A stretch of 64,000 nucleotides of DNA from Rhodoplanes serenus (GCA_009720755.1 WNKV01000003.1:124001-188000); one strand, 5' to 3'. Numbered from the stretch's first letter, positions 1-10,633 are shown. The notes: generated from the sequence alone by a model not told the origin. Translations and numbers: made by a program.

Positions 1-120
1 CGCCGCGCTGAGCGCCGCCCCCGGTGACGCGGCGCCCCCTTGCGGCGCCGCGGCTCTTGCGTCGCGCGCCGCGAGCGTCGATACCTGTTCGGTCGTCGTT
101 CGGGGGGCGTGCACGTCGCC

Positions 121-1083
121 ATGCTGGGGCTCGGGGTCCTGCTGCTCGTCGGGGTCGCGGGGCTCGCCGCGGCCGCCCTCCTGACCTCTTGGCTGGCGCG
201 CCGGATCGAGGCCGAGCACCCGCCGACCGGACGGTTCGTCGACGGCGGGCCGACCCGCGTCCATCTCGTCGATCTCGCGCCGGCTGTTTCGGCCGACGAG
301 AACCTCCCGGCCGTCCTGCTGCTGCATGGCGCCAACGTGCAGCTCGCCGACATGCGGGTCGCCCTCGGCGATCGGCTCGCCCGCCGCCTGCGGGTGATCG
401 TGCCGGACCGGCCGGGCCAGGGCTGGACCGGCGAGGGCGGGCCGGTGGTGTCCGATCCGGGCCATCAGGTGGCGCTGATCCGCGCCGCCGTCGAGGCGGT
501 CGGGGCGCGCCGGCTGATCGTCGTCGGCCACTCGCTGGGCGGCCTGATCGCGCTGCGCTACGCGCTCGACGAGCCACAGGCGGTGGCCGCCCTGGTGCTG
601 ATCAATCCGACCACCCATCCGCGGCCCGGCGGCCTGCCGTGGTACCAGCGCGCCGCCGAGGTGGTGTTCGGGCCGCTGTTGATCCGGACCGTGCTGCTGC
701 CGATGACGCTGCCGATGCTGGACCGGCTGAGCGTTCGCCTGTTTCGCCCGGAGCCGCCCACCGAGGGCTACGCGGCGCGCACCGGGCTGGCGCTCGGCCT
801 GACGCCGCGGCGCTTCCATGCCAGCATGCGAGAGTATGCCGATCTGCGCGATCACCTCACCGCGGTGGCCCCGCGCTATCCCGACATCACAGTGCCGACC
901 CTGATCGTGCTCGCCGAGGCCGATCCGATCGTGCCGCCGGCCCTGCATGGCGAAATCCTGGCCAAGGTGCTGCCGCGCGGCCGCGTGCTGCGCCTGCCGG
1001 ACGCCGGCCATATGGCGCATCACCGCCACGGTGAGGCGATCGCGGCTGCGATCGAGCGGCTCGCCGGCCTGCCGCCGGGCTGA
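121..1083 (+). CDS. alpha/beta-hydrolase fold protein, membrane-anchored
   Basis: Predicted alpha/beta hydrolase of 320 residues. From the ATG at 121 the protein opens with a hydrophobic segment (about residues 2-22) that looks like an uncleaved anchor or signal. The oxyanion-region HGA motif, the nucleophile elbow GHSLGG (Ser138), an acid in AEADPIVP and a late catalytic His in DAGHMAHH give a complete Ser-Asp-His triad. An in-frame GTG lies at 109 and an ATG at 40, but upstream codons are arginine-rich and unlike a conserved N-terminus, so 121 is preferred. The substrate cannot be read from sequence; lipase, esterase or haloperoxidase-like roles are all possible. It lies just upstream of tRNA-Trp on the same strand. 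Confidence 0.85.
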   Translation: MLGLGVLLLVGVAGLAAAALLTSWLARRIEAEHPPTGRFVDGGPTRVHLVDLAPAVSADENLPAVLLLHGANVQLADMRVALGDRLARRLRVIVPDRPGQGWTGEGGPVVSDPGHQVALIRAAVEAVGARRLIVVGHSLGGLIALRYALDEPQAVAALVLINPTTHPRPGGLPWYQRAAEVVFGPLLIRTVLLPMTLPMLDRLSVRLFRPEPPTEGYAARTGLALGLTPRRFHASMREYADLRDHLTAVAPRYPDITVPTLIVLAEADPIVPPALHGEILAKVLPRGRVLRLPDAGHMAHHRHGEAIAAAIERLAGLPPG

Positions 1084-1308
1084 CGCCGGCTTGTCGCCGG
1101 GCTGAGGGCGCCGTGCGGCGGCTCGTCCTCGGGGGTCGTCGAGGCGGCCGCGCAGCCGGGTCGGCGGGGCCTCGGTCGGGGGCTTCCCGGCGATGCCGGG
1201 AGGGTGCCAGGGGACCGCACGGGCGCTGCCGGAACCCTTGAAAGGCGACCGCGATCATGCCATGAGAAGGCCACGTCCGGCCCGTGGCGGAAACGCCCGG
1301 CACCCCGG

Positions 1309-1385
1309 AGGAGTGTAGCTCAATTGGTCAGAGCACCGGTCTCCAAAACCGGGGGTTGGGGGTTCGAGTCCCTCCACTCCTGCCA
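1309..1385 (+). tRNA. trpT: tRNA-Trp (CCA anticodon)
   Basis: A full cloverleaf can be drawn. The acceptor arm AGGAGTG (1309-1315) pairs with CACTCCT (1375-1381), followed by discriminator G1382 and an encoded CCA (1383-1385). The anticodon stem CCGGT/ACCGG encloses the loop CTCCAAA, with anticodon CCA at 1343-1345. The T arm carries GGTTCGAGTCC. In many Alphaproteobacteria this tRNA directly precedes secE-nusG; here about 4 kb separates them. Confidence 0.97.
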
Positions 1386-1627
1386 GCGCTAAGACCCAGC
1401 TCCCGAACCCTGCTTTCGATTCCCGACATTGGCTCAGTCTCGTTGGCGAGCCTTGGCGCGCTCGCCCGATTCGAGCGGACGGGCCGTTCGCCCCGATCGC
1501 CCCCGCCGCCCGCGGCGCTGCGGAATCGAGGGTTGTCTATAGGCGGTACTAAACAACTTGTAGTATTGCGCTCGACTCGAATTGCAGGTGTCCTCGCACC
1601 GTCATCGACAGCGGCTGGGCGAGGCCA

Positions 1628-2998
1628 ATGGGACCTGCAACACAGCGGGCGCAGGACGCGGGTCTCGGCGCCGAGACGACGGCTGGTCCGAGGGTGGCGC
1701 ATGCCGTCGAGACGTCTGCTCGCCCCGACGGCGAGCGTCCCGCCGCAGAGCGTGCGCATCCGCTCGGCGGCCGCGTCGGGCGGCGGCTGTTCGTCCATAT
1801 CGGCGGCTTCGATCCGGAGACGCCGGAGCGGGTCCACGCGCGGCTGGTTCGCGAGCTGGCCCGGTTCCGCCGGACCTGGTCGACCCTGACCTGGACCAGC
1901 GCGCCGCGCTACGACGCCGACGGCGCCGCCTGGACGGTCGAGACGACGGGCCGCGATTGGCACGTCTCGACCCTGGTCCGGTTCGTCCGCTGGGACGACG
2001 TGATGGCCGACTACGCCCGGCGCCCGTTGTGGCTGCGGACCGCGCGCGGGGTCGTGGCTGGCCTCGACTTCGCGGCCGGCGGCGCGCTCAAGGGCTATCT
2101 GCGGACCAACTGGCGCTATGCGCTGTTCTTTCTCTACCCTCTCGTCGTCGTCGCCGCGTTCCTGGCACTGGCGGTCTACGCCGGAGCGGCGGTCGCCGCC
2201 CTGACCGGCTGGACGGCGGTCGGCGCGCTGGCCGCCGTCGTCGGCGTCGGGCTGCTGATCTACGGCCCGGTGCGCTGGCTGCATCTGCCGCTCGCCTCCG
2301 ACGACTGGACCTTCGCGCGCGATTATATCCGTCGCCCGCCGCCGACCCTGACCGACCGGCTCGACCGCCTCGCCGCCGACATTGTCGCGGCGACTCGCAC
2401 CGGCGAGGTCGACGAGATCGTGGTCCTCGGCCACAGTCTCGGGGCGGTGCTGGCCGTGGACGTGGTCGAGCGGGCCTTGCGGCTCGATCCGGAGCTGGGC
2501 CGCGGCGGTTCGCCGGTCGCGCTGGTCACGGTCGGCTCGTCGATTCTGAAGATCGCGCTGCACCGGGGCGCCGTCCGCCTCCGGGCCGCCCTGTCCCGTG
2601 TCGCCGCGGCGCCGGCTCCGTTCTGGGTCGAATATCAGGCGCTCGTCGACATCATGAACTTCTACAAGAGCGATCCGATCGCCGCATCGGGCCTGCCGCC
2701 GAGCGGGCGGCCGCTGGTGCGCATCGTGCGGATCAGCAAGATGCTCGACCCCGACTATTATCGCCGCATCAAAGGCCGCTTCTTCCGGCTGCACTGCCAG
2801 TTCGTCAGCGGCAACGACCGGCGCGCCGCCTACGACTATTTCGTGCTGGCCTGCGGGCCGGTGGCCGTGCGAGAGCTGGCCTGTCTGCCGGACGGGCCCG
2901 CATCGGCCTTCGCGGCGGACGGCTCGCTGATCGACCGCAGTGCGCCGAGCGCCGCGACTTGCGCCACCGGCGCCGGCTCCACCATGATGTCCGCCTGA
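1628..2998 (+). CDS. membrane protein with alpha/beta-hydrolase (lipase-like) domain
   Basis: 456-residue protein of unassigned function. Residues 52-150 form a soluble N-terminal region that begins RLFVHIGGFDPETPE. Two hydrophobic stretches follow (about 164-187 and 196-215), consistent with a membrane hairpin. The C-terminal half has a serine-hydrolase elbow GHSLGA (Ser270) flanked by hydrophobic strands, as in lipase or esterase folds. The first 50 residues are low-complexity and may not be translated, so the start is uncertain; an AT-richer stretch at about 1520-1570 may hold its promoter. Its stop codon overlaps the ATG of the next gene, which indicates co-translation with the methyltransferase-like membrane protein. 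Confidence 0.75.
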   Translation: MGPATQRAQDAGLGAETTAGPRVAHAVETSARPDGERPAAERAHPLGGRVGRRLFVHIGGFDPETPERVHARLVRELARFRRTWSTLTWTSAPRYDADGAAWTVETTGRDWHVSTLVRFVRWDDVMADYARRPLWLRTARGVVAGLDFAAGGALKGYLRTNWRYALFFLYPLVVVAAFLALAVYAGAAVAALTGWTAVGALAAVVGVGLLIYGPVRWLHLPLASDDWTFARDYIRRPPPTLTDRLDRLAADIVAATRTGEVDEIVVLGHSLGAVLAVDVVERALRLDPELGRGGSPVALVTVGSSILKIALHRGAVRLRAALSRVAAAPAPFWVEYQALVDIMNFYKSDPIAASGLPPSGRPLVRIVRISKMLDPDYYRRIKGRFFRLHCQFVSGNDRRAAYDYFVLACGPVAVRELACLPDGPASAFAADGSLIDRSAPSAATCATGAGSTMMSA

Positions 2999-3582
2999 TG
3001 ACTCCGTTCCTGGCCAAGGCCGCCTGGCTGCTGCTCGCGGGCGGCTGGATCGTGATCCGCTACCCCTATGCGCGCCGCGCTCGCCGCACCCCGGTGGCCA
3101 GCAGCCGGCGCGGCCTGCGCGAGCGCCTCCTGATGGCGGTGTCGTTCACCGGCCTCGGGCTGCTGCCGGTCGTCTATCTCGTCACCGGCGCGCCGCGCTT
3201 CGCCGACTACCCGTTCCAGCCGGTGCAGGCCGCGCTCGGCGTCCTGGTGGTGGCCGCGGCCCTGGTGATGTTCCGGCTCTCCCACAAGGCGCTGGGCCGC
3301 AACTGGTCGATCAGCCTCGACGTCCGCGATCGCCACAGCCTGGTGACGGCCGGGATCTACCAGCATCTCCGCCACCCGATGTACACGGCGTTCTGGCTGT
3401 GGGCGGTGGCGCAGGCGCTCCTGTTGCCCAACTGGGTCGCGGGGCCCGCCGGGCTGGTCGGGTTCGGTGTGCTGTTCTTCGGCCGAGTGGGCGACGAAGA
3501 GCGGATGATGCTGGACACCTTCGGCGACCAGTACCGCGTCTACATGGCGCGGACCCGGCGAATCATCCCGCTCCTCTACTGA
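2998..3582 (+). CDS. isoprenylcysteine/phospholipid methyltransferase-like membrane protein
   Basis: 194-residue integral membrane protein. The C-terminal signature GIYQHLRHPMYTAFWL followed by a distal EERMM...YRVYM..TRRIIP is that of the ICMT/PEMT methyltransferase superfamily, which binds S-adenosylmethionine between membrane helices. Several hydrophobic helices are evident from residue 5 onward. The ATG at 2998 overlaps the preceding TGA by one base (TGATG), so the pair is translationally coupled. Prenyl groups on proteins are not expected in this organism, so the substrate is probably a small lipid, a phospholipid or an unknown thiol or hydroxyl acceptor. Confidence 0.8.
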   Translation: MTPFLAKAAWLLLAGGWIVIRYPYARRARRTPVASSRRGLRERLLMAVSFTGLGLLPVVYLVTGAPRFADYPFQPVQAALGVLVVAAALVMFRLSHKALGRNWSISLDVRDRHSLVTAGIYQHLRHPMYTAFWLWAVAQALLLPNWVAGPAGLVGFGVLFFGRVGDEERMMLDTFGDQYRVYMARTRRIIPLLY

Positions 3583-3988
3583 GAGAATCCGCCCTCGACG
3601 GGCGCGGGGCGCGAGCGCCGGCGGGCACTGCCGGTCGGCGCGAGCCGACTCTCGTGTCGGCGGTGCCACCCCCCCGGGCAAGCCGGGTGACGCGACCGCG
3701 GGCCGTCGGGCCGCTCGCGCGCGTCGGCGATTTCGCGTGATTTGCCGGCAGGTTCGGCCAGTCGCCGGAACTCCTCCGACAGGGTTATCACCCACAAGCA
3801 TTACGCGCGCGAACTGTCGGGTAGTCGCACGCAAAGCGTGCTAAATAAGCAACAGTGTACCTCGAAACGGCGGCGCCAAGGCGTTTCAGCACTAATGAAA
3901 GGTTGCGGAGACGGGGGCGATGCCCGACCCTTCGGCCACCTGCACGTTCTGTCGTGGGGACCAAGGGGACTATTCTACGGGGGCTCTC
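3583..3988. other. intergenic region with a short palindrome
   Basis: No convincing coding sequence in 406 bases. The second half is markedly AT-richer. It contains a perfect 6-bp inverted repeat GCACGC-aaa-GCGTGC (3827-3841) directly followed by a TAAATAAG stretch that could serve as a -10 region for the small exported protein at 3989. I infer a promoter/operator here, unproven. Confidence 0.4.
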
Positions 3989-4183
3989 ATGTTGAAGATC
4001 GCAATCATCGCGTCCGCCAGTCTCGCGCTCGTCGGTTCCGCCATTGCGGCCGACATGCCGACCCGCCAGCCGCCGCCGCCGGTCGCGGCCGTCGGCAAGG
4101 CGCCGGTCGGCAAGGCGCCGATCGGCAAGGCCCCGATCGGCAAGGCGCCGATCGGCAAGGGGCCGGTCGTCGCCCGCTACTGA
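3989..4183 (+). CDS. small exported protein with GKAP pentapeptide repeats
   Basis: 64-residue protein. Residues 1-20 form a signal peptide ending in an Ala-x-Ala type site (GSAIA/ADMP). The mature part is only about 44 residues: a Pro-rich linker, then five tandem pentapeptides of the form [VI]GKAP, the last one GKGP. The repeats are also near-identical 15-bp DNA repeats, so copy number may vary between strains. It is basic with no cysteines. A purine-rich GGGGG precedes the ATG. I do not recognise a function; similar short, signal-bearing Pro/Lys repeat proteins occur in Hyphomicrobiales. Confidence 0.65.
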   Translation: MLKIAIIASASLALVGSAIAADMPTRQPPPPVAAVGKAPVGKAPIGKAPIGKAPIGKGPVVARY

Positions 4184-4334
4184 GCCGGATCGGGGTCGGC
4201 GGCTTCGTCCGGCCCCCGCGCTCGCCGGCCGATCCAGGATCGGCCAGCCACGGACCATCGGGACCGCCGGCCGACAGTGTCGACCTGCGGTCCCGCTCCG
4301 GATGATCCGGTCCTGTGAACCAAGGGAGGCGGCG

Positions 4335-4982
4335 ATGAACGTCCTTTCCAACAACACGCGCTGCCTGCGCGGCCTGGCCGGGCTGCTTGCGATCACCATC
4401 TGGGCCGGTTTCGGCATCACCTCGGGGCATGCTCAGAGCGTGCAGGTGACGCGGGTGGCGACAGGCTCGCCGGACGCCGCCGCCGAGCTCGCCGCCCAGC
4501 CTGCCAAGCCGGCGCCCAAGGCGGCTGCCCGCTACTATGTCGATTTCCGCGCCCGCACCGCGTCGAGCTACGGCCATGCCTTCATCTGGTACGGTCGGGT
4601 CGGCCAGCGGGCCGTCGAGGTGGCTGGCCTGCATCCTGCCACCGACAGCGTCATCCCGTACATTCTCGGCCACATCATTCCGGTGCCGTCGGAGACCGGG
4701 AAGAGCTATGGCGACCTCGACGAGCAATATCTGACCGCGAGCTATCGGGTGTTCCTGAGCGAGGCCGAGGCCCGCAAGGTGTTCGCCTACATCAAGCACA
4801 AGCAGGCGACGTCGCCGGTGTGGAACGCCGCGACGATCAACTGCGTCGCCTTCATCTCGGACATCGCCCAGTACATGGGGCTCGAGGTGCCGGGCTCGAA
4901 CCTGCTCTATCCGGAAGAGTGGGTGAACCGGCTGCGAACCCTCAATCGCGGCCGCAAGGTCCAGATCGCCGCGGCGCCCTGA
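4335..4982 (+). CDS. exported protein with possible papain-like His/Asn-Cys motifs
   Basis: 215-residue exported protein with an N-terminal signal region (about residues 10-33, ending GHAQS). An Ala/Pro linker leads to a conserved domain starting YYVDFRARTASSYGHAF. It contains a His in a SYGHAFIWYG context and a later NCVAFISDIA motif. This His followed by Asn-Cys order resembles permuted papain-like hydrolases such as the DUF4105 or NlpC/P60-related groups, but that is inference and I would not assign an enzyme activity. A GGGAGG ribosome-binding site lies just upstream of the ATG. A strong hairpin follows at 5020-5045. Confidence 0.75.
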   Translation: MNVLSNNTRCLRGLAGLLAITIWAGFGITSGHAQSVQVTRVATGSPDAAAELAAQPAKPAPKAAARYYVDFRARTASSYGHAFIWYGRVGQRAVEVAGLHPATDSVIPYILGHIIPVPSETGKSYGDLDEQYLTASYRVFLSEAEARKVFAYIKHKQATSPVWNAATINCVAFISDIAQYMGLEVPGSNLLYPEEWVNRLRTLNRGRKVQIAAAP

Positions 4983-5019
4983 GACGGCACCGTCGCGGGC
5001 CTCGACGTCTCCAGGTGGC

Positions 5020-5045
5020 GGGCGCCCGGCGAGAACCGGGCGCCC
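5020..5045 (+). terminator. strong hairpin, terminator-like
   Basis: A perfect 10-bp stem GGGCGCCCGG/CCGGGCGCCC with a 6-nt loop, 38 bases after the stop of the exported protein. There is no U-run after it, so intrinsic termination is uncertain. Confidence 0.5.
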
Positions 5046-5134
5046 TGTGCCATTGCGGCTCACAGGGGCGTCCGCGGCGCTGAATTCTCAGACGAAATCT
5101 GAGCCGGCATCGGCCGTTCGCGGGGTGGGTTCTG

Positions 5135-5162
5135 TTGACGGACCTGCCCGAACGTGTAAAAC
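5135..5162 (+). promoter_or_regulatory. candidate sigma-70 promoter for secE-nusG
   Basis: TTGACG (5135-5140), 16-bp spacer, TAAAAC (5157-5162), about 240 bases upstream of secE. It would let secE-nusG be transcribed separately from tRNA-Trp, which lies 3.9 kb upstream. Based on consensus match only. Confidence 0.5.
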
Positions 5163-5248
5163 GGGCCGACCTGGACGTTTGAAGTCTCGGACTCGTCAGC
5201 AGGGGCTGCCCCCATTTCGACCGCGATCCGAGTCTGCTGGTGTCCGGG

Positions 5249-5261
5249 GTCCCTCCACTCC
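5249..5261 (+). repeat. direct repeat of tRNA-Trp 3' end (att-like)
   Basis: The 13-mer GTCCCTCCACTCC is identical to positions 1368-1380 inside the T-arm/acceptor 3' end of tRNA-Trp. Weaker similarity continues for a further dozen bases. It lies 144 bases before secE, where tRNA-Trp would be expected in related genomes. Direct repeats of a tRNA 3' end are the usual footprint of integrase-mediated insertion, but no integrase is present. Confidence 0.55.
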
Positions 5262-5404
5262 CGCCGGGTCTTAGCGACGACGCGGTCGCGCAGGCCGCCC
5301 CGGGGGCGGCTCTCGCCGCAACAGACCGCGAGGGAGGGGAGCGACGGCGGTCCGCCCGTCGCTCGCGCGGGCTCTTTCACGAAGTCGGACGATCGGAACA
5401 CGCG

Positions 5405-5602
5405 ATGGCGAAGGTAAGCCCGTTCAAGTTCTTGCAGGAGGTCCGCTCGGAGACCGAGAAGGTCACCTGGCCGAGCCGGCGCGAGACCGCGATCACCACC
5501 GTCATGGTGTTCGTGATGTCGGCGACCGCCGCCGTGTTCTTCCTGCTCGCCGATCAGATCATTCGCTTCGGCGTCACCCTCGTGCTCGGAATCGGACGCT
5601 GA
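5405..5602 (+). CDS. secE: preprotein translocase subunit SecE
   Basis: 65 residues, normal for the single-helix alphaproteobacterial SecE. It stabilises SecY in the SecYEG channel of the inner membrane. The conserved amphipathic segment FLQEVRSETEKVTWPSR precedes one transmembrane helix (about residues 32-52). nusG begins 23 bases downstream, the universal secE-nusG pairing. Confidence 0.97.
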   Translation: MAKVSPFKFLQEVRSETEKVTWPSRRETAITTVMVFVMSATAAVFFLLADQIIRFGVTLVLGIGR

Positions 5603-5625
5603 AGGGCGCGGATCGGGTAACGGAC

Positions 5626-6156
5626 ATGAGCAAGCGCTGGTACATCGTTCACGCCTACTCGAACTTCGAGAACAAGGTCGCCGAATCGATCCGCGAGCAG
5701 GCCCGGCAGCGGCACCTCGAGCATCTGTTCGACGAGATCCTGGTCCCGAAGGAGAAGGTCACCGAGGTGCGGCGCGGCCGCAAGGTCGACTCCGAGCGCA
5801 AGTTCTTCCCCGGCTACGTGCTGGTGAAGATGGAGCTGACCGACGAGGCGTACCATCTCATCAAGAACACCCCCAAGGTGACCGGCTTTCTCGGCACCGA
5901 CAACAAGCCGATGCCGATCTCCGAGTCGGAGGCCGGCCGCATCCTGCACCAGGTGCAGGAGGGCATCGACCGGCCGAAGCCGACCGTCTCGTTCGAGATC
6001 GGCGAGCAGGTGCGGGTCTCCGACGGCCCCTTCGCGTCGTTCAACGGCGTGGTCGAGGAGGTCGACGACGCCCGCTCGCGCATCAAGGTGGCGGTGTCGA
6101 TCTTCGGCCGCGCCACCCCGGTGGAGCTGGAGTTCGGCCAGGTCGAGAAGGTGTGA
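5626..6156 (+). CDS. nusG: transcription termination/antitermination protein NusG
   Basis: 176 residues, full length. The N-terminal NGN domain (WYIVHAYSNFENKVAESI...; FFPGYVLVKM) binds RNA polymerase, and the C-terminal KOW domain (about residues 122-176, GEQVRVSDGPFASFNGVVEEV) binds Rho or NusE/S10. It follows secE closely. Normally rplK comes next; here nadA-nadB intervene, after a GC-rich palindrome at 6164-6185. Confidence 0.97.
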   Translation: MSKRWYIVHAYSNFENKVAESIREQARQRHLEHLFDEILVPKEKVTEVRRGRKVDSERKFFPGYVLVKMELTDEAYHLIKNTPKVTGFLGTDNKPMPISESEAGRILHQVQEGIDRPKPTVSFEIGEQVRVSDGPFASFNGVVEEVDDARSRIKVAVSIFGRATPVELEFGQVEKV

Positions 6157-6489
6157 CCGCGCGGCGGGCCGCCCGGGCCGCCCGCTGCCTGATTCTGAAA
6201 CGTATCGAATGACTTTGAGACGGTTTTTCGAGGGCTCGACGAGCCCCGATGGCCGTCCTCGCAGCCCCGGCGACCACTCCGGTCGCCTCGCCTGACGACC
6301 GGGTCGCCCACGGCGGCCGACAGGTCGCTCCCCGCCGCAGGGCTGCACGCAGCGCCGTCCGGATTGCGCGTCGCGCGTCCAGGCGCCGGTCCGGGACGAG
6401 CCCGGCCACATCACGCTTTCACCGCGGAGCCCGGGCGAGCCGCCGCTCGCCGCGGGCGCCGTGCGCAACCCGCGACGTCGGTCGACCCG
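6157..6489. other. intergenic region between nusG and nadA
   Basis: 333 bases without a supported gene. At 6164-6185 lies a near-perfect GC palindrome (GCGGGC...GCCCGC) that could form a hairpin after nusG, without a U-run. A second short hairpin, GGGCTC-gac-GAGCCC, follows at about 6233. The arginine-rich reading frames through the rest look non-coding. Confidence 0.5.
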
Positions 6490-7546
6490 ATGTCGCAGCC
6501 GCGTCACACGAGGGCTTCCGTGCCGACCCTGCTCACCGAATCGCCGCCGCTCGCCTACACGCCCGAGGTCGCCGCCGCGACACGCCCCGCCTGGCATCGC
6601 CTGCGACGGGTGATGCCGGAGGCCGAATGGATCACCCATGCGCCGCTCGTCCACGCCATCCAGCGTCTCAAGCGCGAGCGCCGCGCCGTCGTGCTGGCCC
6701 ACAATTACCAGGCACCAGAGATCTTCCATGGCGTCGCCGACCGGGTCGGCGACAGCCTGGCGCTAGCCCAGCAGGCGCGCGACACCGACGCCGAGGTGAT
6801 CGTCCTGGCCGGGGTCCACTTCATGGCCGAGACCGCCAAGCTGATGAACCCCGACAAGGTGGTGCTCTGCCCCGAGCCGGAGGCCGGCTGCTCGCTGGCC
6901 GCCTCGATCACCGCCGCGGATGTCCGCGCCCTGCGGCAGCGCCATCCCGGCATCCCGGTCGTCGCCTATGTCAACACCTCGGTGGCCGTGAAGGCCGAGG
7001 TCGACATCTGCTGCACCTCCGGCAACGCCGTCGAGGTGGTGGAATCACTCGGCGTGCCGCGGGTGATCTTCCTGCCGGACCGCTACCTCGCCGCGCACGT
7101 CGCCGCGCAGACCGCGGTGGAGATCATCCCGTGGACCGGGAGCTGCGAGGTCCATGTCCGCTTCACGGGCGAGGAGATCGAGGAGTATCGCAGCAACTAC
7201 GAAGACTTGCTGGTGGTTGCTCACCCGGAATGTCCGCCCGATGTGCTGGCCGCCGCCGATATCGTCGGCTCCACCGCCCGCATGGTCGAGCTGATCGAGG
7301 CCAAGAAGCCGCCGCGGGTGCTGCTGATCACCGAGTGCGCCATGGGTGACAACGTCGCCGCCGCGGTGCCGGAGGTCGAGATCGTGCGGCCGTGCAATCT
7401 CTGCCCGCACATGCGGCGGATCACGCTCGCCAACATCGTGGCGGCGCTGGAGACGCTGTCGCCCCGGGTCGAGATCGATCCGGCCGTGGCGGCGCCGGCG
7501 CGCCGGTCGGTCGAGCGGATGCTGGCGGTGCGGCCGGGAGCGCGCC

Positions 7547-7560
<14 letters not shown>
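6490..7560 (+). CDS. nadA: quinolinate synthase
   Basis: Condenses iminoaspartate (from NadB) with dihydroxyacetone phosphate to quinolinate, the first committed intermediate of de novo NAD synthesis; a cytosolic [4Fe-4S] enzyme. 356 residues from the ATG at 6490. Three conserved cysteine contexts are visible: AGCSLAAS, HPECPPD and RPCNLCPHM. Family motifs LAHNYQ, NPDKVVLCPEPEAGC and TGSCEVH are also present. Upstream in-frame codons are arginine-rich and judged untranslated. nadB overlaps its 3' end by 14 bases. nadC, usually the third gene, is absent. Confidence 0.95.
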
Positions 7561-9214
<1,654 letters not shown>

Positions 9215-9347
9215 ATAGCCGGCACGCCGCCGTCGGTCCTCCTTGGGACCGGCGTGCGACGCCGTGGGAGGAGGGGCGGTTCGCCGACCGCCCTTGATCC
9301 GGACCACGAACCCTGCGAGCCGGCGGCGCCGGCGCGAAGGACCCACC

Positions 9348-9776
9348 ATGGCGAAAAAGATCACAGGTTATCTGAAGCTTCAGGTACCGGCGGGCGCGGC
9401 CAATCCGTCCCCGCCGATCGGCCCCGCGCTCGGTCAGCGCGGCCTCAACATCATGGAGTTCTGCAAGGCGTTCAACGCCCAGAGCCAGCAGCTGGAGAAG
9501 GGATCGCCGATCCCGGTCGTCATCACCATCTATGCCGACCGCTCCTTCACGTTCGAGATGCGCACCCCGCCGGTGTCGTACTTCCTCAAGAAGGCGGCCG
9601 GCATCCAGTCGGGCGCCAAGGCGACCGGCCGTGACCATGTGGGCGCCATCACGCGCGATCAGCTGCGCGAGATCGCCGAGAACAAGATGAAGGACTTCAA
9701 CACCGACAACATCGAGTCGGCGATGCGCATGATCGAAGGTTCCGCCCGCTCCATGGGCCTGGACGTGAAGGGTTGA
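9348..9776 (+). CDS. rplK: 50S ribosomal protein L11
   Basis: 142 residues, standard length. Begins [19 protein letters not shown] with the conserved [19 protein letters not shown] segment, part of the GTPase-associated centre that binds 23S rRNA, L10 and release or stringent factors. 133 bases of leader separate it from nadB. rplA starts 5 bases after its stop. Confidence 0.98.
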   Translation: MAKKITGYLKLQVPAGAANPSPPIGPALGQRGLNIMEFCKAFNAQSQQLEKGSPIPVVITIYADRSFTFEMRTPPVSYFLKKAAGIQSGAKATGRDHVGAITRDQLREIAENKMKDFNTDNIESAMRMIEGSARSMGLDVKG

Positions 9777-9781
9777 TCGTC

Positions 9782-10498
9782 ATGGCTCAGCATGGAAAGC
9801 GGGTTCGCGCCTCGCGCGAAGGAATCGATCGGGACAAGCTCTACGGGCTCACCGATGCGGTGCAGCTCATCAAGCAGCGCGCCACTGCGAAGTTCGACGA
9901 GACCGTCGAGATCGCCATGAATCTCGGCGTCGATCCCCGTCACGCCGACCAGATGGTGCGCGGCGTCGTCAGCCTGCCGAACGGCACCGGCCGCACCCAG
10001 CGGGTGGCGGTGTTCGCCCGCGGCGCCAAGGCCGACGAGGCACGGGCCGCCGGGGCCGACGTGGTCGGGGCCGAGGACCTGGTCGAGCGGGTGCAGGCCG
10101 GCAACATCGACTTCGACCGCTGCATCGCGACGCCCGACCTGATGCCGCTGGTCGGTCGCCTCGGCAAGGTGCTCGGCCCGCGCGGCATGATGCCGAACCC
10201 GAAGGTCGGCACCGTGACCATGGACGTCACCTCGGCCATCAAGGGCGCCAAGGGTGGCTCGGTCGAGTTCCGCGTCGAGAAGGCCGGTATCGTGCATGCC
10301 GGCGTCGGCAAGGTGTCGTTCGACGCCGACAAGCTGGTCGAGAACATCAAGGCGTTCGCCGACGCGGTCGCCAAGGCCAAGCCGGCGGGTGCCAAGGGCC
10401 AGTACATCAACCGGATCGCCATCTCGTCCACCATGGGACCGGGCGTGAAGGTCGAGCCCTCGACGGTGCTGTCTGCCGCCGCAGCGGCCCAGCACTGA
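9782..10498 (+). CDS. rplA: 50S ribosomal protein L1
   Basis: 238 residues, full length. Carries the L1 signature region ([34 protein letters not shown]). L1 forms the L1 stalk and in many bacteria represses the rplKA mRNA by binding its leader. The ATG at 9782 is preferred to the TTG at 9773 that overlaps the rplK stop. In most bacteria rplJ-rplL-rpoB-rpoC follow; here a strong hairpin and unrelated genes follow instead. Confidence 0.98.
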   Translation: MAQHGKRVRASREGIDRDKLYGLTDAVQLIKQRATAKFDETVEIAMNLGVDPRHADQMVRGVVSLPNGTGRTQRVAVFARGAKADEARAAGADVVGAEDLVERVQAGNIDFDRCIATPDLMPLVGRLGKVLGPRGMMPNPKVGTVTMDVTSAIKGAKGGSVEFRVEKAGIVHAGVGKVSFDADKLVENIKAFADAVAKAKPAGAKGQYINRIAISSTMGPGVKVEPSTVLSAAAAAQH

Positions 10499-10520
10499 CA
10501 CAATTCGGTGCGATACGTGA

Positions 10521-10547
10521 CGGCCGGAGCGTTCGCTCCGGCCGTTT
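10521..10547 (+). terminator. intrinsic terminator after rplA
   Basis: Perfect 10-bp stem CGGCCGGAGC/GCTCCGGCCG (10521-10530 and 10535-10544) with a GTTC tetraloop, followed by TTT, 22 bases after the rplA stop. It closes the secE-nusG-nadAB-rplKA unit. Confidence 0.8.
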
Positions 10548-10633
10548 CGATTCGCGCCAGCCGGTGTTTTTGCGTGGAGAGCCCCCTTCGGGCCTGGGCG
10601 CACGGTCGAGCGGGTGTTGGCGGACCGTCGGTG

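Larger units (their letters stand above)
4983..5404. other. intergenic region upstream of secE
   Basis: No gene seen in 422 bases. It holds the hairpin at 5020-5045, a candidate sigma-70 promoter at 5135-5162 and a 13-bp copy of the tRNA-Trp 3' end at 5249-5261. The remaining bases up to secE are an unassigned leader. Confidence 0.6.

Noticed and set aside
24-1034. Long arginine-rich reading frame overlapping the first hydrolase
   Set aside because: It is the shifted frame of a GC-rich gene; composition is Arg/Ala/Pro/Gly with no motifs, while the overlapping frame carries a full catalytic triad.
1386-5248. Active mobile island next to tRNA-Trp
   Set aside because: Only the repeat footprint is seen; no integrase, excisionase or transposase gene lies in the block, so I report a possible remnant, not an element.
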